Part shown: positions 48,739 through 61,935 of the stretch, one piece after another
Layout of the letters: every line of letters begins with the position of its first letter
Numbering within the stretch: the stretch's first letter is position 1
Source of the DNA: Homalodisca vitripennis
Taxonomy: Eukaryota; Arthropoda; Insecta; Hemiptera; Cicadellidae
Assembly: GCF_021130785.1 (NCBI RefSeq)
Contig: NC_060211.1
Coordinates: forward strand, 29,993,001 to 30,057,000
Reading direction: 5' to 3'
Length of the DNA stretch: 64,000 nt
Program-made: the position numbers and the translations under genes
The notes under the pieces: model-generated
Databases searched by the model: none
What the model saw: the letters and a program-made list of their open reading frames with translations, nothing else
Told to the model about the DNA's origin: nothing

Positions 48739-49799
48739 CCATACTATAGCCGAGGCGACGTCGGATATCGATCGACCTCGCTGTCTATCGAATATATAGT
48801 TTTGTATGATTTTCGATAGTGTTGAACTTCTAGTACCTCTTGTTTTAATTGGAAGCGCTGCTACAGAATAATACTTTAATATAACTGTATGACAGACGTC
48901 AAGATATGGAAAATATAAAAAAAAATGCCAAAAGGTTCCAAAAGAGTACTGACGGTTATATACGTTTGATCCCAAAATAGTAATGACGGTTTTAACCGTC
49001 CATCACAGACTTGTTCAAATAATCAGTATTACGGCAGCTTACGTTCTCTAGTGGCGTTCTTACGTACTATTTTGACTGGGAAACGTTCATTGTAATTATT
49101 GCTGTAAGGTACTAGCTTCTAGCGACAGAATATGCCACCAAATTGTTCAGTAATTTTTTGGCGCCAACTCCTTTTTAGGCTATTCTTAGTTTATTGTACT
49201 GGAGTGAGCATGGCCGTTTTGTGAATATTGTGGTAAAATGAGTGATTATCTGGACTAAAGCGGTCTTATTAAGGTACATGCAATCAAAAACCCTTCTTTT
49301 GTGAGTGAGCATAACAGAAAAAGAAAATAAACTGCTTATGAGTGCTCTAATTGAGAATTTGCGAGTTTCAAAAATTATCATTCTTTGTCAAAATTCTAAA
49401 ATAGTATAGTTTTAAACGTCCAGATGGTGTAAATAAGGCATTATTTAGGTCTTTTATAGTATTTCAATACATTTTGAATGAATACAACCATTAAGGGTTC
49501 TTTATTCCCTGGATTCCATTAATGGTAATGTTGCTTACTCTAGTATACCCTAGGAAGTTTGAAGGTTGTAGCTGTCACTACTCCTAAATAGGTCAAAACT
49601 GTTATAATACAAATCAATTAAATTAACATCAAACAAACACCATGAAGAATAAAAAGTAACATGGCAAAGTTCATTAAAGTGATCATAGTTGTAAATGTTA
49701 GTAACATTTTGAATTGCCAATAATTTATTGCATACACATTTGAGACGAATATGAAATATTGTAAGGCGAATATGAAAGAATAAAAATGAAGAGTGTAAT
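48739..49799. other. No recognisable feature
   Basis: No supportable coding or repeat structure. Confidence 0.4.
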
Positions 49800-49905
49800 A
49801 TGTGAAAGGATAACAGGATTTCGGACATTTGCCATCGTTATAGGTTATGAAATGTATAACACAACGTTTCGAGGATTGGAATCTATCCTCTTTGTCAGGT
49901 GGGAC
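49800..49905 (-). repeat. Dispersed CGAAACG / ACGATGGCAAATGTCC repeat
   Basis: Reverse-orientation copy: AGGATTTCGGACATTTGCCA, later CACAACGTTTCGAGGATTGG and a CCTCTTTGTCAGGTGGG end. Confidence 0.75.
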
Positions 49906-50580
49906 AAGTAATATGTGATTGGCGTGTACTTTGGATATTAGTACGAGACAAAACTTACTATCACAAGTATGGGCGTTTGGAGTTATTTATTATATATCAA
50001 TTATGTGAGGTTATCACAATTAATAATTTTAACACACCATTTTTATCACAAGAAATTAATCTTCTATTCTCATGCGAAGTTTAAACAGTATACTAAGTTC
50101 AAACAATGGACTAAGTACAATAAAAATGAATTTATTTGCCACAACCCAGGTTTGCAATTATGTCTCTTACTATAGCTGATTCATAAGGAAAAGTGGGACA
50201 AAACCAAGAACCTAATGTTTTGAATATTACAAATGTTTCTAAGAACAATCATGTTGCAAAGTAAGAGTTTACTGCTCCTTGAACACCTTCCGAAAATAAT
50301 AATAATGTGGTTCCAGCGTGAAATAAATAATCCCACTATTGCAAAGGTTCTGCAATGGTTGGGGGAAGGAAAACGTAATGTGTAAAGTAGCATGTTACGT
50401 ACTCTATGTCATTGTAATGTTTACAGATAAGCGTAATGCAAGCTGGACTTTAATTTCTTTCTAATATATTGAGTGACTACGAACATTATTCCAATTGAAC
50501 ATTATTTTGTTCACTAATCGTGTTTCGTAACTGAATATGGAAAAAAATTTATATTAAAGTCTTTTAACACCCATAATAGG

Positions 50581-50770
50581 TTGGGCGAGCCGATTTCCGA
50601 GCGGTCTAAGGCGTCGGACATGGAGTCAGAGTCAGCCAGGGTTCAAATCCTGCCTGAGACAGTTGCAATTTTTTATCTATAACTTCGAACTTGTACTAGG
50701 TATACCGACTCTACTCATTCTGTTTGATAAGATCCTCGCACGGGGTGGGCAGAGTAAGACTAAAAAGAGA
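50581..50770 (+). mobile_element. tRNA-Ser-like SINE
   Basis: The head has an A box (CCGAGCGGTCTAAGGCG) and a B box (GGTTCAAATCC at 50640-50650) with tRNA-Ser-type spacing and a remnant variable arm. Acceptor and T stems pair poorly and U33 is lost, so it is not a working tRNA. The tail (GCACGGGGTGGGCAGAG) is unrelated to tRNA. Orientation is plus. Confidence 0.6.
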
Positions 50771-51411
50771 ACGGCGTATATCCTATTAAGAGGAAGTCGA
50801 TAAATAACTGCAGTGGGTAACATTGTATTTGACTAGTAATCGAATCCTGAATATGATTAGGTTGTTTCTTGTTTTTAATATTTCTGTTAAGAATTGTAGT
50901 AAAGGTTGTAAAATTACAAGAATAGTTCAGAATATACGATGAATACATTGTATTTCTTAAGGATAGCAAAGTAATTTATCATTATCAGAGTCGTCTTTTT
51001 CTATCAGCTTATTCAAATTTATCAGATTACTAAATGTAATGTGACGGATTATGTAAACGAGTATGCGAGAGAGGAACACATCGATATAATACAATAAGTA
51101 CCGGATTCCTGAGTCACGGCATGAGTCAACATAAAAAACCGCCAATCTGCTTTGGCTCACTGTGGAACCATAAGCTGGCTGGAGCGGTCAATAATTTGTG
51201 GCTTCACGAAATTAACGTATTCAGTTTAACACTTCTGGTTGAAATGGGTTCTTGGTATCATTCTTATGAGAAGTATTTTAACCTATGTAATTTTAAACAT
51301 TTGGGTTTGCGCACTATCTAGCAAAAATCAAAAGAAACCGATTATAAATATATTAAAAAATATACAAGAAATCTTTACTGCTTGTATTGCAATCGTAAAA
51401 ATTAGTATTCT

Positions 51412-51520
51412 ATGAAGGATACAGGATTTTGTGGACATTTTCTATCGTTTAGTGATACAATACAATCAGTAACACTACGTTTCGAGATCTGCGATCTGAT
51501 ATCTTCTTCAGGTAAATGAC
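51412..51520 (-). repeat. Dispersed CGAAACG / ACGATGGCAAATGTCC repeat
   Basis: Reverse copy most similar to 48158-48290 (shared ATCTCGAAACGTAGTGTTAC on the minus strand), with the ACGATGG part changed to ACGATAG. Confidence 0.75.
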
Positions 51521-52365
51521 TAAACTAATACATGACTATAACCTAGGTTAAAGTAAACACAAGATATCAGAGCGTTGTGACACGCATGTCAGGAATCACA
51601 ACAGCCATGTTGTGTGTCTATTCCATGCAAATTAACTCTAAAACATGAACTTAATAAAAACTAAACACTAAATTATCAAAATAGAACAAGAAACAAGATG
51701 GCGGGAAAAAAGAGATGGGGACGGGCCTTTTTTATTATTGGTTCATACTGAACGTCTTAAAACATACTGTGACTTTGCATTGGTTTATTGCAAATTTCTA
51801 ATCTGTGTTAAATTAGGGCGCTTTCGTTGCCAATTCTGAAAAATGATCTAACAATAAAACCTAAAGTATCAAACAGATTACAAATTACCGGAAACAGAGG
51901 GTCCTTGCTTCCAATGCCAGCCTGGAAGTGCCAATTTCAAATTCATACATACCGCACTATACTTGTTGAGTAAAGGCAGCGCGAAAGGCAACCGAGGTGC
52001 AAAGCAGGAAATAAGAAAATCAGCTGGACCAATTTACTTTTCGTCCATAAGTATATAGTTGATTTTACGTTTCCATACTCTTTAATAGTATCTCGAGGAC
52101 TAATAATTCCGTCTAATACCAATAAATTATTATATTTTATGAACGGTCAGGCATTAATCAGTTAAATCAACTATGTAGGTAGCAACATTAGTAAGACAGG
52201 TATACTGTTTCAAGTTATAGATATTGATGGTTCTTAGTGCAAGCTGGAGACAGCAGATTTTATACTCTGTGCCGCGATTGCAATGTGAAAAATAAACATC
52301 TTACTTGTACGGTATAACTTTTATTTAGAACTGTAGCATATTTACATATTTGTTCGTGTCTGGAG
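51521..52365. other. No recognisable feature
   Basis: Nothing supportable was seen. Confidence 0.4.
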
Positions 52366-53370
52366 CAATAATCAATCTTGGAATATTCTAATCAAATGAA
52401 GGAGCAATAATCTATCTTGGAATATTGTAATTAAATGACGGAGCTATAAATACTTAATCTTGAATTATTCTAATTAAGTGAAATAGAAATAATCTATCAT
52501 GGAATATTCTAATGAAATGAAGGATCAATAATCTATCTTGGAATATTGTAATTAAATGACGGAGCTATAAATACCCAATCTTGAAATATTCTAATTAAGT
52601 GAAATAGAAATAATCAATCTTGGAATATTCTAATCAAATGAAGGAGCAATAATCTATCTTGGAATATTGTAAATGACGGAGCTATAAATACTTAATCTTG
52701 AAATATTCTAATTAAGTGAAATAGAAATAATCAATCTTGGAATATTCTAATGAAATGAAGGAGCAATAATCTATCTTGGAATATTGTAATTAAATGACGG
52801 AGCTATAAATACTCAATCTTGAAATATTCTAATTAAGTGAAATAGAAATAATCTATCATGGAATATTCTAATGAAATGAAGGATCAATAATCTATCTTGA
52901 AATATACTAAGTGAATGAAGGAACAATAAACAATCAATCTTGAATTATTCTAATTAAGTGAAGGAGAAATAATCTAGGAATATTTTAATTAAATGTAGTA
53001 GTAGTAATACATTTTGGGATATTATTACAGAATGAAGGAGCAATAAATAATCTATCTTGAAATATTCTTACTGAATGAAGGAGTAATAAACAATCAATCT
53101 TGAATAATTCTAATTAAGTGAAGGAGAAATAATCTATCAGGGAATATTTTAATTAAATGTAGTAGTAGTAATACATTTTGGGATATTATTACAGAATGAA
53201 GGAGCAATAAATAATCAATCTTGAAATATTGTAATTGAATGAAGGAACAATAAATACTCAATCTCGAAATATTGTAATTGAATTAAGCAACAATAAATAC
53301 TCAATCTCGAAATATTGTAATTAAATAAAGGAGCAATACTCAATTTTGGAATATTCTAAATAAATGCAAG
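52366..53370. repeat. AT-rich minisatellite with 121-bp higher-order unit
   Basis: Monomers of about 40 bp built on AATCTATCTTGGAATATTCT. Every third monomer carries GGAGCTATAAATAC (52441, 52562, 52679, 52800), giving a 121-bp higher-order period for about four units. The array is degenerate to about 53370. Confidence 0.85.
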
Positions 53371-55319
53371 TGAAAACTAAATTTTAAATTATATACTACA
53401 ATTGCGCTTAACAAGGGTATATGAGGAACTTTTAAGAAACATGTCCCCTAAATATTGTGTCCGCACAGGAATTTATTGTTTCCGCATTCGACTCATGAGG
53501 AAATGCGCGTAACCATGTACCGTACTGCAGGGTAATTGTACTTATTTTCCTTTATCGCTACACCGTCAAGGTATCACATTACTTGTACACAACGCTTAAA
53601 TGCTTCGGCCGGAAACAGAGTCGCAGTTTGTAAAAAGCGCGACGAACCTGGTTAAAAAGAAAACACTCAAGGTTGCAAAAAAATAAATATTACGCCAAGG
53701 TTTAATTACAAAGCGGAAGGAGTAAAAACATCAAAGGTGAAATTTCAATAAATATCCTGAGGGTAAGACGGGGATATCGTGACAAAGAGGTTAAAGTTAA
53801 TTAATAATTCCAGAGGTAGCCGTGAGGAATCTAATTATATCTCTTTGCCATCATGCAGTTTAATTACATACATGCTTCTCGACGGCAGATTATGAACCCT
53901 CCAACCCTTACAGCACTAATGAAAAAACTTCCTGGATTAATTTTCCTCCTTCAAGTTATTAAACATTTTCACCGTGGTGCCACATAGTTTTTAATTTCAA
54001 CCAGATGGCGCCGCTCCGTACCGATGGGCGGCTCTACAAGTGGTTACTGTTACATGCTTTTGGTCGGTTTCCATTTTTATTTGACGCTTTGTTAATATTT
54101 ATTAAATTCCTAATTTTAATTGGAATTCTTCCTACCAGTGAAGATATTCTTGATATTGCGTTCGCCCAATCGATATCTCCACGCCATTGTGCTTTTCACG
54201 CCAGATATTTCAAGTGTTCAGGATCATCATATAACTGGTGAGAAAAAAGATCGCAGAATACGTCTTACAAATAGTATAGAGGTTTGTCGCTCAGGCAATA
54301 ATTAAAGTTGTATATTTGTAATTTGTAATTAGAGTTAATATGGCAATTTATGTATATACATAGGCCTATAGACAGGACAGTGGTTTTATAATGCTGAGTA
54401 TTACATTAAAGTTGTTACATAAATAATGGTGAATTGATAAATTAGTTCGCCCATTGTATACAAACAATACAAAATAAGGTATACGCATAATATAAAACGA
54501 ATATTTATCAACAGATGAATGTTAAAACAATTCTTAATACTAATAATGTTTTTATAAACAATTATTTTCACTATAACAACAAAAGTGTATTACTATTATT
54601 AAGGTGTTTTTGTTCCAGAGTAAAATATACTTCATACATAATTAATTATAATCAAATTTTAGAAGATTCTAGTAGAATATATACTTCTCGTTAATTGAGA
54701 AGTAAATACGACACCAATGGGCAGTGGATAATATGGTTATCGTAAATAACGACAATGCTCCTTAAAATGATGAATGGAAACTGCTTAAATTTTTATCATT
54801 CACTATTATTTGTCACATCTGCCTGCAGAGTATTGCGGCCAAGATTGCTAAGAACTTCTATGGCTCCGATAACTGAACTCTCATCATACAACAGCTGATT
54901 TTCAGACATGTCCCAACTGGAGAATCTTTCGTGACACTGTTTACACCACTATTAACTACTCACAGTCAGTTCCAGTTTTGTTCAGTTAAGTGTGAGCGTG
55001 CTATCATTTGTTCTGAACTGTTTATATAGTTTATTTTTTAGCAGCGTGTTTCTAAAACGTTTGTAGTTTGTTATAAATATATTTTAAGAACTGTTGAACT
55101 GTAAAGTATAACAGGCGAATATTCAAAGAGCAGACAACGGAAGCTAGAAGAGGAATACCACGAATTTCAACTTGAAATTGAAAATGGGTTTTTATTTGTT
55201 AAAGGTAAAAAACATGTAAGCCTTATGTTAATATGTCAGGAAACTGTTAATGGAAACATAGTACATTTCAGCTAGAACCAGACATCATACAGGACATCCT
55301 ACTACTCATTCAAATTTCG
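53371..55319. other. No recognisable gene
   Basis: Includes a less AT-rich patch near 53990-54060 (AACCAGATGGCGCCGCTCC). The frames at 54005-54241 and 54120-54305 are not convincing. Confidence 0.4.
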
Positions 55320-55564
55320 AAAATAAATATTCAACATAACCTAACCAAACCTAACATAACGTAATATAACCTAACTCTACATAACATATCCTAGCCTAAT
55401 CTAACGTATCCTAACCTAAAATAACCTAACCTAACGTATCCTAACATAAAATAAACTAACCCAACTTAACCTTACCTAATGTAAACTAAAATAACATAAC
55501 CTAAACTAATATATCATAACCTAACTTCTTCTACCCTAAAACTAACACAACCTAATATCATCTA
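55320..55564. repeat. Degenerate telomere-like (CCTAA)n array
   Basis: Irregular CCTAA/ACATAA/CCTAAC units. They match the insect telomere motif TTAGG on the minus strand but are interstitial and degenerate. Confidence 0.8.
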
Positions 55565-56117
55565 GGGTAGGGTACGATAAGCGGACCCGGTTTTTTATAT
55601 CGAAATTAATTGGCAAACGATATTACTTAATCATACCATCGATATAATCAATCGATACCGTTTGAACAATTAAATAATCTATATCAACAGCTGTAAACAC
55701 TTTCAAATAATACACGTAGGGTAATATTTCAATTTTACATAAGTAACATTTGATTATTAAAAATGGCAGTCAATTAAAAAAAAACTACACGGCATTGCTT
55801 TGAAAAATGATGACATGTTTTTCGTGGCTTCAACATGTTGGACTCGTACCGAAAAACCCATTATGTAAAATTTGTGGGAAAGAAGCAACTGTAAATGAGA
55901 GAGGAGCAAGTATGGTCGTCTTCAGTTTTCCTAATTTTGGTTATAATAATTTGTTTGATCACTGTAAATATTAAATGTATATTTTAATTTAAAACATACT
56001 ACAATTTTTATTGAAGACTATATCGATTGATAGTCTAAGATGTAAGATGTGAATATTAGGTATCGATGATTACATTCTTCGATATGAAAATCCGGGTCCG
56101 CTTATCGTACCCTACCC
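55565..56117 (+). mobile_element. Merlin-like DNA transposon, deletion derivative (553 bp)
   Basis: Terminal inverted repeats start GGGTAGGGTACGATAAGCGG and are identical for 26 bp, then similar to about 39 bp. Flanks TATCATCTA and AATTATCTA match at 7 of 9 positions, fitting the 8-9 bp duplications of Merlin. An internal 55-codon frame resembles the zinc-binding N-terminus of ISXO2/Merlin transposases. It is inserted in the telomere-like array. Confidence 0.65.
55807..55974 (+). pseudogene. Transposase N-terminal fragment (ISXO2/Merlin type)
   Basis: 55 codons. FSWLQHVGLVPKNPLCKICG fits the Trp-Leu...Gly-Leu-x-x...Cys-x2-Cys zinc-ribbon start of ISXO2-like transposases. The second Cys pair and the DDE domain are absent; from about residue 36 the sequence no longer matches, as expected for an internal deletion. 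Family assignment is from motif memory, not a search. Confidence 0.5.
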
Positions 56118-56400
56118 AATTATCTAATATAAAATACGAGTAGCATAACATAACATAACCTAATCTAACCTAACCTAACATTACTCAAACTAACCTGTAA
56201 CATAAAACAACAAAAATAAATGCAATCAATATAATCTTACCTAAAATTACCTAATATAACAAAATAACATAACATCACCTAACCTAACATAACCTAATCT
56301 AACCGAACCCAACCTAACCTGATGTAACCTAACATAACCAAACCTAACCTAACCCTACCCAACCTAACCTAACGTAACTTAATCCAACCAAGGGAATATG
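56118..56400. repeat. Continuation of telomere-like (CCTAA)n array
   Basis: Same units as 55320-55564, resuming after the DNA transposon. Confidence 0.8.
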
Positions 56401-56534
56401 ATGTCAACGTCAGTGGATTTCGTGGACGTGTACTGACGAATGAGTTGTGCAGGTATTCCACTTCTTCCACAACATCCAAGGTCTGACACTAGATGAAAAT
56501 TCACTGTTCAATTGTTGGCCATAGTGAATACCTC

Positions 56535-59110
56535 TTGGGCCAAAAAGAACCCTATTGATTCTGTATTCAAAAGGTAAAGGGCAATCCGTCCGTCTGTCTA
56601 TCCGTCTGTGTGATAACTCTTGAAAGTAAGGCCTTAGAGATTTGAAACTTAGGACACATGTCCCTCTTGATCCAAGGAAAACCCCTATTGATTCTGTATT
56701 CAAAAGGTAAAGGGCAATCCGTCCGTCTGTCTATCCGTCTGTGTGATAACTCTTGAAAGTAAGGCCTTAGAGATTTGAAACTTAGGACACATGTCCCTCT
56801 TGATCCAAGGAAAACCCCTATTGATTCTGTATTCAAAAGGAAAAGGGCAATCCGTCCGTCTGTCTATCCTTCTGTGTGATAACTCTTGAAAGTAAGGCCT
56901 TAGAGATTTGAAACTTAGGACACATGTCCCTCTTGATCCAAGGAAAACCCCTATTGATTCTGTATTCAAAAGGTAAAGGGCAATCCGTCCGTCTGTCTAT
57001 CCGTCTGTGTGATAACTCTTGAAAGTAAGGCCTTAGAGATTTGAAACTTAGGACACATGTCCCTCTTGATCCAAGGAAAACCCCTATTGATTCTGTATTC
57101 AAAAGGTAAAGGGCAATCCGTCCGTCTGTCTATCCGTCTGTGTGATAACTCTTGAAAGTAAGGCCTTAGAGATTTGAAACTTAGGACACATGTCCCTCTT
57201 GATCCAAGGAAAACCCCTATTGATTCTGTATTCAAAAGGTAAAGGGCAATCCGTCCGTCTGTCTATCCGTCTGTGTGATAACTCTTGAAAGTAAGGCCTT
57301 AGAGATTTGAAACTTAGGACACATGTCCCTCTTGATCCAAGGAAAACCCCTATTGATTCTGTATTCAAAAGGTAAAGGGCAATCCGTCCGTCTGTCTATC
57401 CTTCTGTGTGATAACTCTTGAAAGTAAGGCCTTAGAGATTTGAAACTTAGGACACATGTCCCTCTTGATCCAAGGAAAACCCCTATTGATTCTGTATTCA
57501 AAAGGAAAAGGGCAATCCGTCCGTCTGTCTATCCTTCTGTGTGATAACTCTTGAAAGTAAGGCCTTAGAGATTTGAAACTTAGGACACATGTCCCTCTTG
57601 ATCCAAGGAAAACCCCTATTGATTCTGTATTCAAAAGGAAAAGGGCAATCCGTCCGTCTGTCTATCCTTCTGTGTGATAACTCTTGAAAGTAAGGCCTTA
57701 GAGATTTGAAACTTAGGACACATGTCCCTCTTGATCCAAGGAAAACCCCTATTGATTCTGTATTCAAAAGGTAAAGGGCAATCCGTCCGTCTGTCTATCC
57801 TTCTGTGTGATAACTCTTGAAAGTAAGGCCTTAGAGATTTGAAACTTAGGACACATGTTCCCTCTTGATCCAAGGAAAACCCCTATTGATTCTGTATTCA
57901 AAAGGTAAAGGGCAATCCGTCCGTCTGTCTATCCTTCTGTGTGATAACTCTTGAAAGTAAGGCCTTAGAGATTTGAAACTTAGGACACATGTCCCTCTTG
58001 ATCCAAGGAAAACCCCTATTGATTCTGTATTCAAAAGGTAAAGGGCAATCCGTCCGTCTGTCTATCCGTCTGTGTGATAACTCTTGAAAGTAAGGCCTTA
58101 GAGATTTGAAACTTAGGACACATGTCCCTCTTGATCCAAGGAAAACCCCTATTGATTCTGTATTCAAAAGGTAAAGGGCAATCCGTCCGTCTGTCTATCC
58201 GTCTGTGTGATAACTCTTGAAAGTAAGGCCTTAGAGATTTGAAACTTAGGACACATGTCCCTCTTGATCCAAGGAAAACCCCTATTGATTCTGTATTCAA
58301 AAGGTAAAGGGCAATCCGTCCGTCTGTCTATCCGTCTGTGTGATAACTCTTGAAAGTAAGGCCTTAGAGATTTGAAACTTAGGACACATGTCCCTCTTGA
58401 TCCAAGGAAAACCCCTATTGATTCTGTATTCAAAAGGTAAAGGGCAATCCGTACGTCTGTCTATCCGTCTGTGTGATAACTCTTGAAAGTAAGGCCTTAG
58501 AGATTTGAAACTTAGGACACATGTTCCTCTTGATCCAAGGAAAACCCCTATTGATTCTGTATTCAAAAGGTAAAGGGCAATCCGTACGTCTGTCTATCCG
58601 TCTGTGTGATAACTCTTGAAAGTAAGGCCTTAGAGATTTGAAACTTAGGACACATGTTCCTCTTGATCCAAGGAAAACCCCTATTGATTCTGTATTCAAA
58701 AGGTAAAGGGCAATCCGTCCGTCTGTCTATCCTTCTGTGTGATAACTCTTGAAAGTAAGGCCTTAGAGATTTGAAACTTAGGACACATGTTCCTCTTGAT
58801 CCAAGGAAAACCCCTATTGATTCTGTATTCAAAAGGTAAAGGGCAATCCGTACGTCTGTCTATCCTTCTGTGTGATAACTCTTGAAAGTAAGGCCTTAGA
58901 GATTTGAAACTTAGGACACATGTTCCTCTTGATACAAGGAAAACCCCTATTGATTCTGTATTCAAAAGGTAAAGGGCAATCCGTCCGTCTGTCTATCCGT
59001 CTGTGTGATAACTCTTGAAAGTAAGGCCTTAGAGATTTGAAACTTAGGACACATGTCCCTCTTGATCCAAGGAAAACCCCTATTGATTCTGTATTCAAAA
59101 GATCAAAAGG
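56535..59110. repeat. 133-bp satellite, about 19 full copies
   Basis: The motif ATTCAAAAGGTAAAGGGCAA starts at 56566 and recurs every 133 bp to 59094 (one unit is 134 bp, near 57858). Units differ at a few linked sites: TCCG/TACG, ATCCG/ATCCT, GGTAAA/GGAAAA and ATGTCC/ATGTTC. The unit is not a multiple of three, yet open minus frames of 89 codons recur because stops are rare in it. These are not genes. Confidence 0.97.
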
Positions 59111-61439
59111 CAATCCGTACGTCTATCTGACCTTCTGTGCGCTACCTTTTTCATTACGTTCATAGGTTACTTTGTTACTCATTTGTATTGGCGTATTTAT
59201 GACTACAACACTGTATTTACTTTATTGTTGCCTGTAAAATTAATTGTGTCCATTAAATTTAATTTTGTATTAACAATTTTTTATTTTAAACGTTGTAATA
59301 ACTATTTTTGTTTTTCAACAACTGTTCAAAGCTTTTGTATCTTTTAAATCTGCACTTTATTTTCAAACACTTTGTCTACTATACTAGTAGTTGTGTATAA
59401 ATATATTTATATGACATTTTTAGTGAAATATTTATTTTAAAAATAAAAACTAAAAAAAATATTAGAACGTTTTGATTTAGAGGACCTAACTTATCCATAA
59501 ATCTGTTAAATTCAAGCGGTAAATTTCAAAAGACAAGCTCAAGTAACTTAGTTTTTACTTGAACTTGCACGTAATGCACTAAATACAAAAATACGAGACT
59601 TGCGGGAATTGAAAATGTAGGCGTTGAAAGACAATTCGTTCTTACCCAATTCAAAATTCCCTGCTCCGTACTTTTAACTTTTGTTTACTTTAATTTATAT
59701 CCGTCTTCATTTAATTTATTTGATTTCAGCCGTTGACGGTACTTGTTATTCTTTTCTGGTGATCTGATCTTTCGCAAGCGTAGGCTTACTAAAGCGTAGG
59801 TGATATTTCACTTTTGGTAAATAAACTTTGAAGTTAGAATCATATATCACTCGTTTGCTTACCAAACCGTTATTTTAACATAAGTAATAATTAAAAAACT
59901 AACCAGACACGCCTCACTTTCATATTATAAGAAGTGCTTGATTTTTCTAGTACAAATTTGTAATTATAAAACGCACTTAAGTTCACCACATTCGTCGTGA
60001 AGCAATAAATAGTGTACTGCTAACTAGATCTCGAATATAAGTTACTGCGAGTGTACCCGACAAAGGAAGTAAGGCCAATATCAACGGAGCTTAACGCATT
60101 TTGCAATCACACACGGCCAATCTCCCATCTTCATATAATCGAATTATAATGCCATGGTCCCCCTACAGCGCGCCTGTAACGCCAACGATAACAATACGGC
60201 ACGCGCCTGAAGGCTGTGGCAGGAACGGTGACGAACTACACCAGGCTGTGGTGTGACGTCACTCGGCAAATCAAACGGAAATTATCTCCGCCTTAATCCA
60301 GTTTTTATCAAGAAGGCACGTGCTGCTAAATGAGATTCCCGCTTTTTATAACCTCAACCAAGGATGGGAACGATTCTAACAATTAAATTGCCGTTTCGAT
60401 GTTCCAAAAGTAATTTATTTCTTATTTCCTTTAATTTTCCCGTCGAGTTCAGCCTCGAGTTGACATTTTCTGTTGATTTATAGCGCTTCCTCATCGCCGG
60501 CGAACCTATTTTAATAAACTATGTTTTGTTTGATTGTCATAAAGTTCAACACATCAGTCCTGCCATTGGCCAACAGTGTACGATACTTTACAGAAAATTT
60601 TTAATGTTTCAAAATTTTAAGTAAGAACTATTCAGAATTCAAGAAATTGATGTTTTTCATTGGCAATGTTTTGAAGAAGTAAGAGGAAGAAAACGTAATT
60701 TACGTTTTGCCGTTAGTTCAAAATAAATTTCATCCTGCAGATGTAAATGTTCCAGAAAATAGTGCATTCCTACAAACACGTGAATGCTAACTTTTGGATT
60801 GTCTTCTTCATTTGAATCTTTTACTTTGTGATGTAAACAAATAGTTTTTTGCAATATAATTTTGATGTTTATTAGGTTCAATTAAAATTGAAATAGGCGG
60901 CCGTGGGAATGATTCGCTATCAATTCTGTATTTTCCTTTTTGAAGCAATCAAAAGTAGTATGATTGGAGTCTTCAAAATGTATGGATGGATTAAAAACTC
61001 ATTTCATCTCACTGTGACATGTATTTTTGACATTTAAAAGGTGTATAAGTTACCAACACATGTGTTGAGTTTCACTTGGATTGGGTTTTATTATATAAAA
61101 ATGTAACATATTTTGAAATATCATTATTTTCTGTTGAATTTTTGAATATCCGGTTGTATCGGTTTATTTGTACTTAATCTCCTTTATTATACAATACTCA
61201 ACAGAAAATATCCTGTCAATTTAATATAACTCTAACAATACTGAGATTGCCACTATAATTTATAGAAATAGAAGACAAACTTTGAAACAGTAATATTTTA
61301 CATCTAACTTTTACAAATTAGATTATTCTGCAGTTCTACCTATATTTTGCTATTTTGGTTAGTACTAATAAGACCAATGAAAAAAGTTAAGAATTTAATT
61401 TTGATATTTAATTTTAACATTTTGATCCTAAAATCAATA
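59111..61439. other. No recognisable gene; GC-richer patch at 60000-60320
   Basis: Mostly AT-rich. The patch at 60000-60320 holds GCGCGCCTG and a TGACGTCA (about 60255), a possible promoter-like or exon-like segment, but no frame supports a gene. Confidence 0.35.
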
Positions 61440-61520
61440 AAGTACTTCCTTGAATCAAGAGGAACCTATTCACTAAGTTTCAAGTTTCTAGGCCCGAGGA
61501 TCAATAGTTATTGCATAGGA
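61440..61520 (-). repeat. Diverged single unit of the 133-bp satellite
   Basis: CCTTGAATCAAGAGGAACCT and CTAAGTTTCAAGTTTCTAGG match, with substitutions, the complement of the array unit (CCTTGGATCAAGAGGGAC and CTAAGTTTCAAATCTCTAAG). Confidence 0.6.
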
Positions 61521-61844
61521 TGGAAAGACACGACTCAAGGAGCTTTCAGGTCCTTAAAAACCTTTTTATCATAGTAAAGATATACATTTTAAGAAGATAT
61601 TTTCCCAGAGTTTAAATATTGTGAAACATGCCGGAGGATGATAAACAGCATATTATGTAAAGGGCACCAGGAGCAAAACCACGGCTTAGACGTTCGCTTA
61701 CCGAAAATGTCTCTATGAATATGAGGAGAATAGCCTTCGCGCTGATAAGACCGTTGAAGTTTTCAATGCCATTGAAGGAGATCGCCACAAAACCGTCATG
61801 CAGTAGTTTACCAAATTTAAGATGGACTCTAACTTTTGTCACTT

Positions 61845-61935
61845 CTTTGTTTGAAGTTTGTTTTTGACGATGGAAGGATCGTGAAGGAAAAAGGATTTCC
61901 GGACATTTGCCATCGTTCAGTGATACAATAAGTTT
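61845..61935 (+). repeat. Dispersed foldback-family fragment
   Basis: GTTTGAAGTTTGTTTTTGAC is followed by GATGGAAGG and GGACATTTGCCATCGTTCAG. The start matches 7874-7900 and the rest matches the CGAAACG/ACGATGG family. Confidence 0.65.

Noticed and set aside
50581..50660. Functional tRNA-Ser gene
   Set aside because: A and B boxes are present, but acceptor and T stems do not pair and the anticodon loop lacks U33; fits a SINE head.
56566..59110. CRISPR-like regular repeat array
   Set aside because: Whole 133-bp units repeat with no unique spacers, in a eukaryotic genome.
56410..59113. About nineteen overlapping 89-codon frames that look like a gene family
   Set aside because: They are the 133-bp satellite read repeatedly; the unit is not a multiple of three and the frames overlap one another.
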